Made by a program: the position numbers and the translations under genes
The notes under the pieces: generated by a model
Told to the model about the DNA's origin: nothing
What the model saw: the letters and a program-made list of their open reading frames with translations, nothing else
The model's database searches: none
Source: Exiguobacterium sp. J17977
Lineage (GTDB): Bacteria; Bacillota; Bacilli; Exiguobacteriales; Exiguobacteriaceae
DNA length: 64,000 nt
Assembly: GCF_018616375.1 (NCBI RefSeq)
Contig: NZ_JAEQBB010000002.1
Span: forward strand, 186,001-250,000
Direction of reading: 5' to 3'
Shown: positions 8,201-16,206 of the stretch, in pieces
Position numbering within the stretch: the stretch's first letter is position 1
Layout: each line of letters opens with the position of its first letter

Positions 8201-9701
8201 TAACTTGGGCGAAGTGCTGTTTGAAGTAATGGAACAAAGAACGTGGCCGCTCGGATAACACCGCGACCGGTTGGTCATGTCCCATCGACCCGATTGGATC
8301 TTTTTTCTCGAGGATGAGCGGGACGAGATATTGTTCAATGTCCTCTTTCGTGTATCCGAACGCACGCTGCTTCCGATGCAGGTCGGCGACGAACGGCTCG
8401 TCGACCGGTCCATCGTTGAGCTCGGTCATCTGCTTCAACCATTTGCCGTACGGCTCGGCCCGTGCAATCGTCTGTTTGATTTCCGCGTCCGGGATGAGTC
8501 GTTTCGACTCCAAGTCGATTAACAACAGTTGCCCGGGACGAAGTCGTTGCTTCGACTTCACGTTCTCGGCTTGAACCGGGATGACGCCGCTCTCTGACGA
8601 CAAAATGAGCTCGCCATCGAGCGTCTCGATATAGCGCATCGGCCGCAGTCCGTTCCGATCCAAGATGGCACCGATTTGACGGCCGTCCGTGAAGACGACA
8701 CCAGTCGGTCCATCCCAAGGCTCCATGATGGACGAATGATATTGATAGAAGTCTTTTTTGAACGGGTCTATTTTCACTTCCGCGAACGGCTCAGGGATGA
8801 GCATCATCGCCGTATGGGCGATGGAACGCCCGGTCCGGGTGAAGAATTCAAAAGCGTTGTCGAGCATCGACGAGTCGCTGCCCGTCTCTTGGAGGACCGG
8901 GAACAGCTGATTGACGTCCTCGAACAAATCGGTTGAGGTCACGCCTTCGCGGGCCCGCATCGCATCGATGTTGCCGCGGAGCGTATTGATTTCCCCGTTA
9001 TGGACAATCATGCGGTTCGGATGCGCCCGTTCCCATGACGGGAACGTGTTCGTCGAGAAGCGAGAATGGACGATGCCGAACGTGCTCTTAAAGGACGGCG
9101 CCTGCAAATCGAGATAGAAGCGCTCGATTTGTTCCGGCGTGAGCATCCCCTTATAGACGATCGTCTTTGTCGACAAGCTCGGCATGTACAGGTTCAACGC
9201 TTCGGTCTTTTCAATCGTCCGCCGGAGCTGATAGAGCGTCCGCTCGTTCGAGTCATAGTCCGCGAACGGGCACGAGACGAACCATTGATAGATGGTCGGC
9301 TGTGTCACGCGGGCATGTTCACCAATCGCATGTGGATTGACCGGGACTTCGCGCCAGGCGATGGTCGCAAAATCGAATTCGTCGGCGATTGCTTCCATCT
9401 GACGTTGCTTGTCCTGCAGTCTCGACTCATCCGGTTGGAAAAAGACCATTCCGACCGCATAGCGACCTGGCGTCGGCAAATTCATCGTCTCCAGGAACAG
9501 TTCGTGCGGCAGCTCGGTCATGATGCCCGCGCCGTCTCCCGCATCGATGACCCCTTGTCCGCCACGATGTTCTAGCTTGCAGAGCATCGACAGCGATTTA
9601 CTAACGATGTCATGTTTTTTCTCTCCATTTAGGTTGACATATAGCCCAATGCCACATGCGTCTTTTTCGAATCGTGAATCGTACAAGCCTGTTCGCTTCA
9701 T
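5262..9701 (-). CDS. gltB: Glutamate synthase (NADPH), large subunit
   Basis: A 1479-residue alpha subunit, full length for the bacterial enzyme. The N-terminal Ntn-type glutaminase domain should start at C16 after removal of a 15-residue propeptide (DACGIG). Then follow the central domain, the FMN-binding synthase barrel, the 3Fe-4S cysteine motif CIMMRACHLDTC at about residues 1083-1094, and the C-terminal beta-helix domain. The protein hydrolyses glutamine, channels ammonia and reduces the 2-iminoglutarate intermediate. It is the first gene of a gltB-gltD operon with its own promoter at 9780-9808. In Bacillus this operon is controlled by GltC, but no gltC gene lies beside it here. Confidence 0.97.
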   Translation of the reverse strand: MKRTGLYDSRFEKDACGIGLYVNLNGEKKHDIVSKSLSMLCKLEHRGGQGVIDAGDGAGIMTELPHELFLETMNLPTPGRYAVGMVFFQPDESRLQDKQRQMEAIADEFDFATIAWREVPVNPHAIGEHARVTQPTIYQWFVSCPFADYDSNERTLYQLRRTIEKTEALNLYMPSLSTKTIVYKGMLTPEQIERFYLDLQAPSFKSTFGIVHSRFSTNTFPSWERAHPNRMIVHNGEINTLRGNIDAMRAREGVTSTDLFEDVNQLFPVLQETGSDSSMLDNAFEFFTRTGRSIAHTAMMLIPEPFAEVKIDPFKKDFYQYHSSIMEPWDGPTGVVFTDGRQIGAILDRNGLRPMRYIETLDGELILSSESGVIPVQAENVKSKQRLRPGQLLLIDLESKRLIPDAEIKQTIARAEPYGKWLKQMTELNDGPVDEPFVADLHRKQRAFGYTKEDIEQYLVPLILEKKDPIGSMGHDQPVAVLSERPRSLFHYFKQHFAQVTNPPIDALREKIVTATFTWLGPQANPVHTGRGHARRVWLKHPFLDAAALEKVNETLRVERVDTSYAYDLEASLETLFERVDGLIRDGADVIVLSDRNMNENMLAMPALLVLSAVHQHLIRVNLRASCSLVAESGEVREVHQAAALIGYGADAVYPYLAYATIAEAVEAGQLSYSFDEAVRRYQTASVDGIVKIMSKMGISTVQSYRGAQIFEAVGIDRALIERHFRGTTSQLSGVGFTELEDESRRQHESAYKRERPLEAGTDFQWRADGEEHAFNPKTIHLLQRACRENERRYYDAYVKLHESSGQFLRQLFAFKQQDAIPLDEVESVASIVSRFKTGAMSFGSLSKEAHETLAIAMNRIGGKSNSGEGGEDRKRFTPDEDGSERVSRIKQVASGRFGVTAEYLYHADEIQIKMAQGAKPGEGGQLPGNKVYPWVAEVRGSVPGVGLISPPPHHDIYSIEDLAQLIFDLKHVNPNAKISVKLVSKSGVGTIAAGVAKANADTIVISGYDGGTGASPRTSIKHTGLPWELGLLETHQTLALNGLRGRVTLETDGKLMTGRDIVLAAIFGAEEYAFATAPLVVLGCIMMRACHLDTCPVGVATQDPALRAKFMGKPEHVVNLMTFLAEEVREILASLGATSLRDVIGRTDLLEESAWKQAHPKAKTLDLTPMLSIPTALPEKEELAHPAYQSYDHRKLIPAVSRSIKSLQPTFFVGRVRNTDRAVGTMLGHEVTKVHGNVGLAEDTISLRLSGSAGQSLGAFLPNGITISVIGDANDYVGKGLSGGKLAIIAEKHAPFEESEQVIAGNVCLYGATSGMAFFNGHVGERFAVRNSGAVAVTEGVGDHGCEYMTGGTVVVLGDVGRNFGAGMSGGVAYLYGDQAYEQLVNQELVSVDRELTDEDAEQIYALLEMHQFHTDSVKARAVLEAFEQERKRFVKIVPRDYANVLDVMRHIEATRPELSDADRALELFRVVTEGGGV

Positions 9702-9779
9702 CGAATCAACCCCTCTCTCTCGATCTTGTTTCGTAAATTTTATTTTGTTCTAAATATTCTGATAAATCAAGTGGGTTGT

Positions 9780-9808
9780 ATACTATTCTGCATAACACAA
9801 ATCGTCAA
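9780..9808 (-). promoter_or_regulatory. SigA-type promoter of gltBD
   Basis: Reading the minus strand, TTGACG (9808-9803), a 17-bp spacer and TAGTAT (9785-9780) give a good promoter about 80 bp upstream of gltB. The surrounding 250 bp are unusually AT-rich. Confidence 0.55.
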
Positions 9809-9817
9809 AGTCATAAT

Positions 9818-9831
9818 TGAAAGCGGATTCA
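9818..9831. promoter_or_regulatory. cre-like site upstream of the gltBD promoter
   Basis: TGAAAGCGGATTCA matches the cre consensus at all fixed positions but one (A for T at position 10). It is centred about 50 bp upstream of the expected transcription start, where CcpA usually activates instead of repressing. Confidence 0.35.
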
Positions 9832-9934
9832 TTAGCTTTATCAAGCTATTTATGAAAACCACTTATAATCTATAAAGAATAATTATCCATCAAATATATT
9901 AGTATATAGGTTCACAAGAACTTAAATATGCACA

Positions 9935-9968
9935 AGAAAAAGCGATAACCAAATTAGGCTACCGCTTC
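9935..9968 (-). terminator. Terminator of the TspO-like gene
   Basis: On the minus strand, AAGCGGTAGCC pairs with GGTTATCGCTT (two G-T pairs), followed by TTTCTT. Confidence 0.7.
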
Positions 9969-9981
9969 AACTTCAACCAAC

Positions 9982-10731
9982 TTATTCGACCGTCTTGCGA
10001 GAATGGTGTAAAAATGCCCGTGGCTTCTTCCAAATGATCAAGCCTACATAACCGAGCGTGAGCAAAATCAAGGCACTGACGAGGACGACGTAAAGCGTTG
10101 CTTCCTCGATTCGCGCGAAGATGGCGATGTACGCCCAGACGAAGACGAGCGGATAGATGAAGTCACGATGCCACCACATGAAGACGAGTGCTAGGACGAC
10201 CCCGACCATGAGCATGAGCGACGTCCAAGCAAGCTCGTCGAGTCCGAGCACGGTTGTGACCCGCTCCCGATTCATGACGACGAACACGTTGACGATCGTC
10301 GCGACGGACACCCAGCCGATATATATCGAGAATGGGAACCGGTCGAGCCAGCTCGTCGACGTCCGGAAGGCGATGTAATAGAGCCAAGCGAGCGTCGCCA
10401 AGAACGCGACCATGACGACGAGCGAGGCGATGAACCACTCGTTCGTAAACGTGAGCAACCAAAGGCCGTTCAAGATACACGAGACGAGAAAGCCCGCTTT
10501 CATCCGATTCGCCTGCCGGTTCGCGACCGACCCTTTCTTCAATTGCAAGACGAGCCAGACGGCGAGCGCGACATAAATCACGCCCCAAATCGAGAACGCA
10601 TAGCCGGCCGGTTTGAAGTAAATATCGATGCGGTCCGACACAGCCGCGTTTTCACCGCTCGCGAAGTAGTTGATGACGACCGTCGCCAAAAATGCCAGCC
10701 AGTTGATTAATGGCCATTTTGATAAGTCCAT
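9982..10731 (-). CDS. TspO/MBR-related membrane protein (tryptophan-rich sensory protein-like)
   Basis: A 249-residue integral membrane protein with about seven hydrophobic helices. The part around residues 30-60 reads FKPAGYAFSIWGVIYVAL, like the proline- and tryptophan-rich signature of TspO (translocator protein), but the protein is longer than the 150-170 residue core family, as in the extended Bacillus homologues. TspO proteins bind porphyrins, yet the role of the long form is unknown. The ATG at 10731 follows CGGAGGATCC with suitable spacing. An upstream in-frame ATG at 10776 would add 15 residues but lacks its own binding site. A second SD-like AAAGGAGGTG lies about 30 bp further upstream with no start codon after it. 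The call is by resemblance only. Confidence 0.6.
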   Translation of the reverse strand: MDLSKWPLINWLAFLATVVINYFASGENAAVSDRIDIYFKPAGYAFSIWGVIYVALAVWLVLQLKKGSVANRQANRMKAGFLVSCILNGLWLLTFTNEWFIASLVVMVAFLATLAWLYYIAFRTSTSWLDRFPFSIYIGWVSVATIVNVFVVMNRERVTTVLGLDELAWTSLMLMVGVVLALVFMWWHRDFIYPLVFVWAYIAIFARIEEATLYVVLVSALILLTLGYVGLIIWKKPRAFLHHSRKTVE

Positions 10732-10845
10732 AAGTAGGATCCTCCGAAGAAGACCTGACACCTCCTTTATTAGCATAGTTTTCTATACCCATGTGCCAAC
10801 GCTCATACACATCCGGACTAGCTCTAGGAAGAATCGCTAATTACA

Positions 10846-10880
10846 CAATAAAACGACCCCGGTCTCAACCGGAGTCGTTT
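10846..10880 (-). terminator. Terminator downstream of the aldo/keto reductase
   Basis: A 12-bp stem (one T-G pair) of aaacgactccgg type with a six-base loop, followed by TTTTATT on the minus strand. Confidence 0.8.
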
Positions 10881-10949
10881 CAAAGAAGCGGCAGTGTCAC
10901 CGCGTTCGGGATTGCCCATCTGAGTTCATGGACAAAAGGCATCAATTGT

Positions 10950-11762
10950 TTAAAAGTCGATCTCGTCCGGGTCTGGACCGAGACGGTCATGGGTCGCCAC
11001 GGCATCGATTTTCGCCAAATCGTCCGCGTCGAGCGCGAAGTCGAACACATCGAAGTTCTCTTGAATCCGGTGCGGCGTGACCGATTTCGGAAGCGCGACG
11101 TTCCCCGTGTCCAAATGCCAGCGAAGCACGACTTGGGCCGGCGTCTTCCCATGTTTCTCAGCGATCTCGGCAAAGGCCGGGATATCGAGGAACTTCCCTT
11201 GCATGAGCGGGCTCCATGCCTCGACTTGGATGCCCTCGTCTTGGCAATATTCGACGAGATCCGGTTGCGGGAGTTGCGGATGGAGCTCGATTTGGTTGAT
11301 GAGCGGCGTCATCAGGCCTTCCTGTTTCAACGTCTCGAGATGATGCTCTTTGAAGTTCGACACGCCAATCGCCTTGATTTTACCGGCCTCATAGAGGTCA
11401 ATCAAATCTTTCCATGCCTCGACGAACCCGTCGACTGGCCAGTGGAGCAGACAGAGATCTAAATAGTCAGTCTCGAGTCGAGCGAGTGATTCGTCAAACG
11501 CCTCTTTCGTCCGACGCTGGCGAATGTCTTCGTTCCAAATCTTCGACGTCAAAAAGATATCTTCACGAGCGACGCCTGATGTTTGAATCCCTTTGGCGAC
11601 ACCCTCTTCATTCTTATAGACGGCTGCCGTATCGATATGGCGATATCCGACTTTGAGTGCCTCGGCGACGGCCTGTGGCGCCTCCGTCTCGTTGTCGACT
11701 TGCCATACCCCAAAGCCGATCATCGGAATTTTGACACCGTTGCGTAACGTTGCGAGTTGCAT
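10950..11762 (-). CDS. Aldo/keto reductase
   Basis: A 270-residue NADPH-dependent (beta/alpha)8-barrel oxidoreductase. The classical catalytic tetrad is visible: Asp in RHIDTA, Tyr in AAVYKNE, Lys in LTSKIW and His in CLLHWP. The family signature GVSNF, then the NADPH-binding region near LPKSVTPHRIQENFDVF, follow in the expected order. It is closest to the 2,5-diketo-D-gluconate reductase/glyoxal reductase branch (Bacillus YvgN-like), enzymes that reduce aldehydes such as methylglyoxal. The ATG at 11762 follows AAAGGGG. It stands alone with its own terminator; the true substrate is unknown. Confidence 0.9.
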   Translation of the reverse strand: MQLATLRNGVKIPMIGFGVWQVDNETEAPQAVAEALKVGYRHIDTAAVYKNEEGVAKGIQTSGVAREDIFLTSKIWNEDIRQRRTKEAFDESLARLETDYLDLCLLHWPVDGFVEAWKDLIDLYEAGKIKAIGVSNFKEHHLETLKQEGLMTPLINQIELHPQLPQPDLVEYCQDEGIQVEAWSPLMQGKFLDIPAFAEIAEKHGKTPAQVVLRWHLDTGNVALPKSVTPHRIQENFDVFDFALDADDLAKIDAVATHDRLGPDPDEIDF

Positions 11763-11828
11763 ACAATCATTCCCCTTTCCAATCTGTTCGAGCTGATTGT
11801 ATCATACCCGTCATTCTATTTCGAAAAA

Positions 11829-12626
11829 CTAAATCGTCAAATCTTTTCGTGTGAAGCGTCCATAAGATAGGAGCATGCTGACGACGAGAATCCCCGCCAA
11901 CAAGAAGAAGGAACGAAGCGTGGAATCCCCTTGGATTTGTGCGTTGGCGTCAAACAACGAGAATATCGACAGCGCATTCAACCAGTCGAGTTGGTCACTA
12001 AATCCTGAGAACACATTCGCCATCAAGAAGAGGGCGAATATGCCTCCCGTGACCATATACGACCGTGAGCTGTCGTCGAACAGGCTCGCGAGCACATAAG
12101 CGAGCGTCCCAAGCACGAGCAGCAGCAGACCCGCGTTCAACTGCAGCGTCCACAATAAGCCAAGGTCAATCTGTAAATCAAACAAGACGTTGGCGAGCAT
12201 CAGGCTGAGCCCGTTCAGTCCGACGAGCAAGGCTGACGCCATCAAGAGTACGACCAGACTGGCCGTCACGTAACCGCCACGCGAAATCGGTGCGGCCAAA
12301 TAGAGCATGACCTCGCCTGAGTCCACCGGTTTGGCCATCAGCCGTGAGGCGAATGTGAGTGCGAACAGAATCGCCAACACGTAAAAGATGAGCCCATAGT
12401 AATTGCCGGCCAACAAGTTCATGACGTTGTCCATCGCCAAATTCGGATCGATTTTGAACACATCGAGTAGCTCAGGTGGCAATGAATCCAGTTTGCCTTC
12501 AATCAATCCCGTCTCTTGGATGGACGGGAACACCGCCGCCAAAAAGAACAAATAGAGACTCGTCCCGAGCGAGTATCCAAAAATCCAGCTCCGGTTTTGT
12601 TTGAACAGTGCCGCGATGAGAACCAT
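11829..12626 (-). CDS. ABC-2 type transporter permease
   Basis: A 265-residue membrane protein with six hydrophobic segments and the layout of an ABC-2 permease: a first helix after FKQNRSWIFGYSLG, a large external loop (about residues 35-85), then five helices. It starts immediately after the stop codon of the ATP-binding protein, with no gap, so the two are one operon and one exporter. The substrate is not evident. Such pairs beside a TetR regulator commonly export drugs or lipophilic compounds, which is inference here. Confidence 0.8.
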   Translation of the reverse strand: MVLIAALFKQNRSWIFGYSLGTSLYLFFLAAVFPSIQETGLIEGKLDSLPPELLDVFKIDPNLAMDNVMNLLAGNYYGLIFYVLAILFALTFASRLMAKPVDSGEVMLYLAAPISRGGYVTASLVVLLMASALLVGLNGLSLMLANVLFDLQIDLGLLWTLQLNAGLLLLVLGTLAYVLASLFDDSSRSYMVTGGIFALFLMANVFSGFSDQLDWLNALSIFSLFDANAQIQGDSTLRSFFLLAGILVVSMLLSYGRFTRKDLTI

Positions 12627-13499
12627 TTAGTTCGCCTCCCCGTAATATTGCATGAACAGATGCTCAAGCTCGTCGGTGCCGCTCGACAACGATTGGACCT
12701 CGAAACGAGCGAGTCGATGAATCAAGTCGTTCAACTCCTCGACCGTCGACAAGTTGACAGTGACGACCACTCCGTCACGCACACCAATTTCTTCGCTCAA
12801 GCGCTGAGCTGTCACCTCGTCCTTCAATTCGATGCGATACGTCTTCTGACTATGCCGTTTCAACTCTGTCATCTCCGCTTCGATAATCATCCGACCGTCG
12901 CGGATGAGCGCGGCCCGGTCGCACGTCTTCTCCATCTCAGGAAAGTGGTGCGAACTCATCAACACTGCCTTGCCCGCCGCCTTCTCCGCAATTACCCAAT
13001 CGACGAGTCGTTCCTGCATGAGCGGATCGAGTCCGCTCGTCGGCTCGTCTAGGATATACACGGGCACATCTTTCATGAAACACGTGACGATGGCGAGCTT
13101 TTGTTTCATCCCTTTCGACATCTTACGAACTTTGAGCGATGTGTCAAAAGCGAACACGTCGCGTAACGTCCGTTCGCGCTCAGCACTCGTCGCATGAAGC
13201 TTTCGGGTGAGCCGAATGACGTCCTCACCGGTCATATCCTGTGGGTAATTGATTTCGCCCGGTAAATAACCGACGAGCGCCTTCACCGTCTCGCTCTCGT
13301 TCCAACAGTCGTGACCCATAACGGTGGCACTGCCGGAATCGGCGTGGAGCAATCCCATCAAGTGACGAATCGTCGTTGATTTCCCTGCCCCGTTCGGCCC
13401 GATGAAACCGAAGACGGTACCCGGTTCGACGGTGAACGACACGTCGAAGATGCCGTGGGACGAATCGAACCGTTTCGTCAATCCTTTCAATTGAATCAC
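12627..13499 (-). CDS. ABC transporter ATP-binding protein
   Basis: A 290-residue cytoplasmic ATPase. Walker A GPNGAGKST lies near residue 35, the signature appears as RKMSKGMKQKL near 127, Walker B and the catalytic glutamate as VYILDEPTSGLD near 150, and the switch histidine in MSSHHFPEME. A C-terminal extension of about 80 residues follows, as in drug or antibiotic exporters. The GTG at 13499 has AAGGAG eight bases upstream; the in-frame GTG at 13508 overlaps that binding site and is less likely. It diverges from the TetR gene across paired inverted repeats. Confidence 0.88.
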   Translation of the reverse strand: MIQLKGLTKRFDSSHGIFDVSFTVEPGTVFGFIGPNGAGKSTTIRHLMGLLHADSGSATVMGHDCWNESETVKALVGYLPGEINYPQDMTGEDVIRLTRKLHATSAERERTLRDVFAFDTSLKVRKMSKGMKQKLAIVTCFMKDVPVYILDEPTSGLDPLMQERLVDWVIAEKAAGKAVLMSSHHFPEMEKTCDRAALIRDGRMIIEAEMTELKRHSQKTYRIELKDEVTAQRLSEEIGVRDGVVVTVNLSTVEELNDLIHRLARFEVQSLSSGTDELEHLFMQYYGEAN

Positions 13500-13515
13500 T
13501 GATCTCACTCCTTAG

Positions 13516-13548
13516 TTTTGAAATATATAGTTTATATGATTACAAAAC
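13516..13548. promoter_or_regulatory. Candidate TetR operator 1
   Basis: GTTTTGAAAT and, after 15 bases, TTACAAAAC form an inverted repeat (nine of ten positions). It lies just upstream of the ABC operon start and is repeated 50 bp away. Confidence 0.5.
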
Positions 13549-13565
13549 AAGTATATCACGTTATT

Positions 13566-13599
13566 TTTTGAAATGGAAATGGTATATTGGTTACAAAAC
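13566..13599. promoter_or_regulatory. Candidate TetR operator 2
   Basis: TTTTGAAAT, 16 bases, then TTACAAAAC: a second copy of the arrangement at 13516-13548, ending 22 bp before the TetR start. The two copies are 50 bp apart, close to five helical turns. Confidence 0.5.
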
Positions 13600-13621
13600 T
13601 ACAAGAGAAGCGAGGATGCCC

Positions 13622-14185
13622 ATGGATGGATTCACAAAACGGACCGAGACGAAGCGACGCGCGATTTTAGACGCGGCCATTCGACTGATGGCCGTGAAAC
13701 AGTCCCGTTTCACGGTGAGCGAGCTGGCCCGCGCCGCCTCGGTCTCACCGGTATCGATTTATAATTATTTCGGGTCGAAAGAACAAGTCATCATCGCCGT
13801 CTTGACCGAGATGACGGAAGAACAGATGGGATGGATTGAGTCACAGATTGCTGACCATGTTCCGTTCGATCAACTGCTGATTGAGATTTTGTCTCGAAAA
13901 ATCGAGACGGCAGGGTTGTTCGATGAGACAGTCACGGCGATGATTCAAGCGGACGCCTCATGGCAACAGTTGGCCGGTCGGGGCTACGCCGCATTCCGGC
14001 ACTTGATTGAATATGGGAAGACGAGCGGGGCCATCGACCCGGAGCTGTCGACCGATTCGTATTTACGGTACGTGCAACTCGTGCAACAAGCGATTTTATC
14101 CGACCCGGGCCTGTCGACGTCACCGATGAGCGAATCGATGCAAGACTATTTCCGATTTTTCTTGCACGGCATCATTCGGAAATAA
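13622..14185 (+). CDS. TetR/AcrR family transcriptional regulator
   Basis: A 187-residue regulator. The N-terminal helix-turn-helix covers about residues 10-55, with the hallmark 'SVSPVSIYNYFGSKEQVIIAVLTEM' segment; the C-terminal region is the ligand-binding, dimer-forming domain. The ATG at 13622 is chosen because GAAGCGAGG lies six bases upstream; the ATG at 13616 directly abuts it. It is divergent from an ABC exporter, with two near-identical inverted repeats between them, so it most likely represses the exporter and itself until an effector binds. The effector is unknown. Confidence 0.88.
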   Translation: MDGFTKRTETKRRAILDAAIRLMAVKQSRFTVSELARAASVSPVSIYNYFGSKEQVIIAVLTEMTEEQMGWIESQIADHVPFDQLLIEILSRKIETAGLFDETVTAMIQADASWQQLAGRGYAAFRHLIEYGKTSGAIDPELSTDSYLRYVQLVQQAILSDPGLSTSPMSESMQDYFRFFLHGIIRK

Positions 14186-14187
14186 CT

Positions 14188-14240
14188 AAAAAGTCGCCTT
14201 CCCCTTCTTGTGTGTATAGCAAGGGGGAGGCGACTTTTTA
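14188..14240. terminator. Bidirectional terminator between TetR and the FAD oxidoreductase
   Basis: aaaaagtcgcct and aggcgacttttt pair, with further pairing of TCCCCTT and AAGGGGGA inside. A and T runs on both sides serve the two convergent genes. Confidence 0.92.
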
Positions 14241-14250
14241 TATTTCGTTG

Positions 14251-15369
14251 TTATTTATCATTCGTTCGGAACACCGATTCCTCGATTGGATAAAGCGACA
14301 GGTCGAGCTCGCAATCTCCTGTCAGAACGAGGTCTGCGAGCACTTTCCCGATAAACGGGCCGACTGTCAAACCGGATGACCCTAGACCGTTGGCGACGAG
14401 CAACTGCTCCGCTCCCGGTACGCGTCCAAGAATCGGAATCGAGTTCGGGGTGACCGGGCGAAAGCCGACCCGCGTCTCAATCAGTTCAGCCTCAGCGAGT
14501 CCCGGAGCCGATTCTAGCCCTTTCGAGAGCACTTCATGAATTCCGATTGCCGTCGGCCGTGCGTCGAACGCCTTGTCCCGCTCATGCGTCGAGCCGATGA
14601 CGATTCGTCCTTCTTCAAATCCGAGCAAATAACGACGTCGTGGCGGCATGACGACCGGCCAGTCAGACGCATCCGTGTCCGGTAGCTGCACGTGCACGAT
14701 TTGCGCTTTTTCGCCGGCGACACGGGCCGTATAGCCGATTGGCTCCATCAACTCGGCCAACCACGCCCCACAGGCGAGCACGATCTCATCCGCCTCAAAG
14801 CGGACACCGTCGCACTCGACATGATAGCCGTCCGCTTCGACGAGGACGGCCGAACCGTCAACCAAGGTCACGCCACGCTTCACGGCGACCCGTTCGAGGG
14901 CCGCTCTCAATTTTTCTCCATCGACACGAGCCCCGCCCTCAACGAGGAGGGCGTCATATTCGTCCGAGAGCGGTGGGAATAGCGCTCTCGCCTCTTCCGC
15001 TGTCATCCGGGTCAACTCCCCGATTTCTGGTGCTTCTTCCCGGCGCAGCGCCGTCCGTTCTTGCATCTCGTTCAATTTCTTGTCTTCATGCAAGGCGAGC
15101 GTCCCGACTCGTTTATAGCCGGTCTCGGTCTCGCCTTCTCGTTTCAAGTCATCGACGACCGTCGCATAGTAGTGAGCGCCGCCTTTGGCGAGCGCGTACC
15201 ATGCCTTATTGCGACGCTGGGCGATCCATGGGCAGACGATGCCTGCTGCCGCGTCGGTCGCACGGCCCTTTTCTTTCCGGTCGATGACGGTGACGTCGGC
15301 TTTCCCCGCCAAATGATACGCGGTCGAGATGCCGACAATTCCTGATCCAATCACAATCACTTTTTTCAT
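14251..15369 (-). CDS. FAD-dependent oxidoreductase, DadA/glycine oxidase (DAO) family
   Basis: A 372-residue protein with an N-terminal FAD-binding Rossmann fold (VIVIGSGIVGISTAYHLAG, residues 4-22) and the DAO-fold motif 'ATDAAAGIVCPW'. Near the C terminus, FRPVTPNSIPILGRVPG and NGLGSSGLTVGP are the second FAD contact region. Family members oxidatively deaminate D-amino acids, glycine or sarcosine, passing electrons to oxygen or a quinone. There is no signal peptide, so it is cytoplasmic. It stands alone between terminators and the substrate is not determinable. Its possible relation to D-amino acid use at the 35-41 kb locus is speculative. Confidence 0.85.
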   Translation of the reverse strand: MKKVIVIGSGIVGISTAYHLAGKADVTVIDRKEKGRATDAAAGIVCPWIAQRRNKAWYALAKGGAHYYATVVDDLKREGETETGYKRVGTLALHEDKKLNEMQERTALRREEAPEIGELTRMTAEEARALFPPLSDEYDALLVEGGARVDGEKLRAALERVAVKRGVTLVDGSAVLVEADGYHVECDGVRFEADEIVLACGAWLAELMEPIGYTARVAGEKAQIVHVQLPDTDASDWPVVMPPRRRYLLGFEEGRIVIGSTHERDKAFDARPTAIGIHEVLSKGLESAPGLAEAELIETRVGFRPVTPNSIPILGRVPGAEQLLVANGLGSSGLTVGPFIGKVLADLVLTGDCELDLSLYPIEESVFRTNDK

Positions 15370-15416
15370 GACTTAAGCGCCCTCATCGGTTCGATGACGG
15401 CTTCACATCCTTTCTT

Positions 15417-15446
15417 AAAAAAATCATCGGCCCGAGGGCCGATGAT
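15417..15446 (-). terminator. Terminator of the Bax inhibitor-like gene
   Basis: An 11-bp stem (atcatcggccc with gggccgatgat) followed by seven T residues on the minus strand; it begins within the stop codon. Confidence 0.9.
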
Positions 15447-16180
15447 CAGTCGCGCATGGCGAGGCGATAGAGTAAATCGAGTAGTTCAATGTAGAGCCAG
15501 ATGAGCGTCACAATCAAACCGAACGCCGCGACCCATTCGAGTTCTTTCGGAGCCCGACTTTCGACTTGACGAGCGATATAGTCGAAATCAAGCACGAGCG
15601 CGAGCGAGGCGATGATGACGATCACAAACTGCACACCGATCGCAAGCGGTGATGAGCCCGTCATGAACGGGAGTCCTGAACCGAAGAAACTCATTCCGAT
15701 TTGGACGAGATAGAGCAACATGACCGTAAAGATTGCGGCCGTGACGCCGGCACGGAACTTTTGCGTCACTTTGACGAGACCCGTCGAGTAGACGAACCAC
15801 ATCGCGAACGCGACGATGAACGTCGTCAACACGGCACGGCCGACGATGCCTGGAAGCATCGCTTCGAAGAAGTACGAGATCAACCCGACGAACACACCTT
15901 CGACGATACCATACAATGGCGCAACGACCGGTGCCGTTCTCGGTTTGAACGTGATGACGAGTGCTAACACCAAACCAAGGATGAGTGAGCCGATCATGAG
16001 CGGGAACAACAACGCCTCCCCGATTGTCGGCACGAGCATCCACGTCGTCCCGGCGGCTGCCGTGACGAGCAAGAGCAGTGTAAACACTTTCGACCACGTA
16101 CCGGCTTTCGTCATCGGCGTGGCGCTATAAGCTGTTGTCTCCATTGATTTACGGAGAACTGGATTCGATTTAAGCTTCAA
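15446..16180 (-). CDS. Bax inhibitor-1/YccA family membrane protein
   Basis: A 244-residue protein with seven predicted membrane helices. The opening MKLKSNPVLRKS and the end 'YIELLDLLYRLAMRD' are typical of the bacterial YccA-like branch; the conserved acidic residues near the last helices (LDFDYIARQVESRAPKELEW) correspond to the pH-sensing aspartate pair of BI-1 proteins, which act as calcium or proton leak channels. The start is TTG at 16180 with AAAGGGG ten bases upstream; no ATG precedes the conserved N terminus. A strong terminator follows. The physiological role in bacteria is not settled. Confidence 0.85.
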   Translation of the reverse strand: MKLKSNPVLRKSMETTAYSATPMTKAGTWSKVFTLLLLVTAAAGTTWMLVPTIGEALLFPLMIGSLILGLVLALVITFKPRTAPVVAPLYGIVEGVFVGLISYFFEAMLPGIVGRAVLTTFIVAFAMWFVYSTGLVKVTQKFRAGVTAAIFTVMLLYLVQIGMSFFGSGLPFMTGSSPLAIGVQFVIVIIASLALVLDFDYIARQVESRAPKELEWVAAFGLIVTLIWLYIELLDLLYRLAMRD

Positions 16181-16206
16181 CTGTCGTTAACCCCTTTATT
16201 CTATTT

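Noticed and set aside
9702-9981. Riboswitch or T-box in the long AT-rich leader region of gltB
   Set aside because: No conserved riboswitch core, T-box motif or terminator/antiterminator pair could be recognised.
10745-10765. AAAGGAGGTG as the ribosome binding site of a leader peptide before the TspO-like gene
   Set aside because: No start codon with a following open frame lies at a usable distance.
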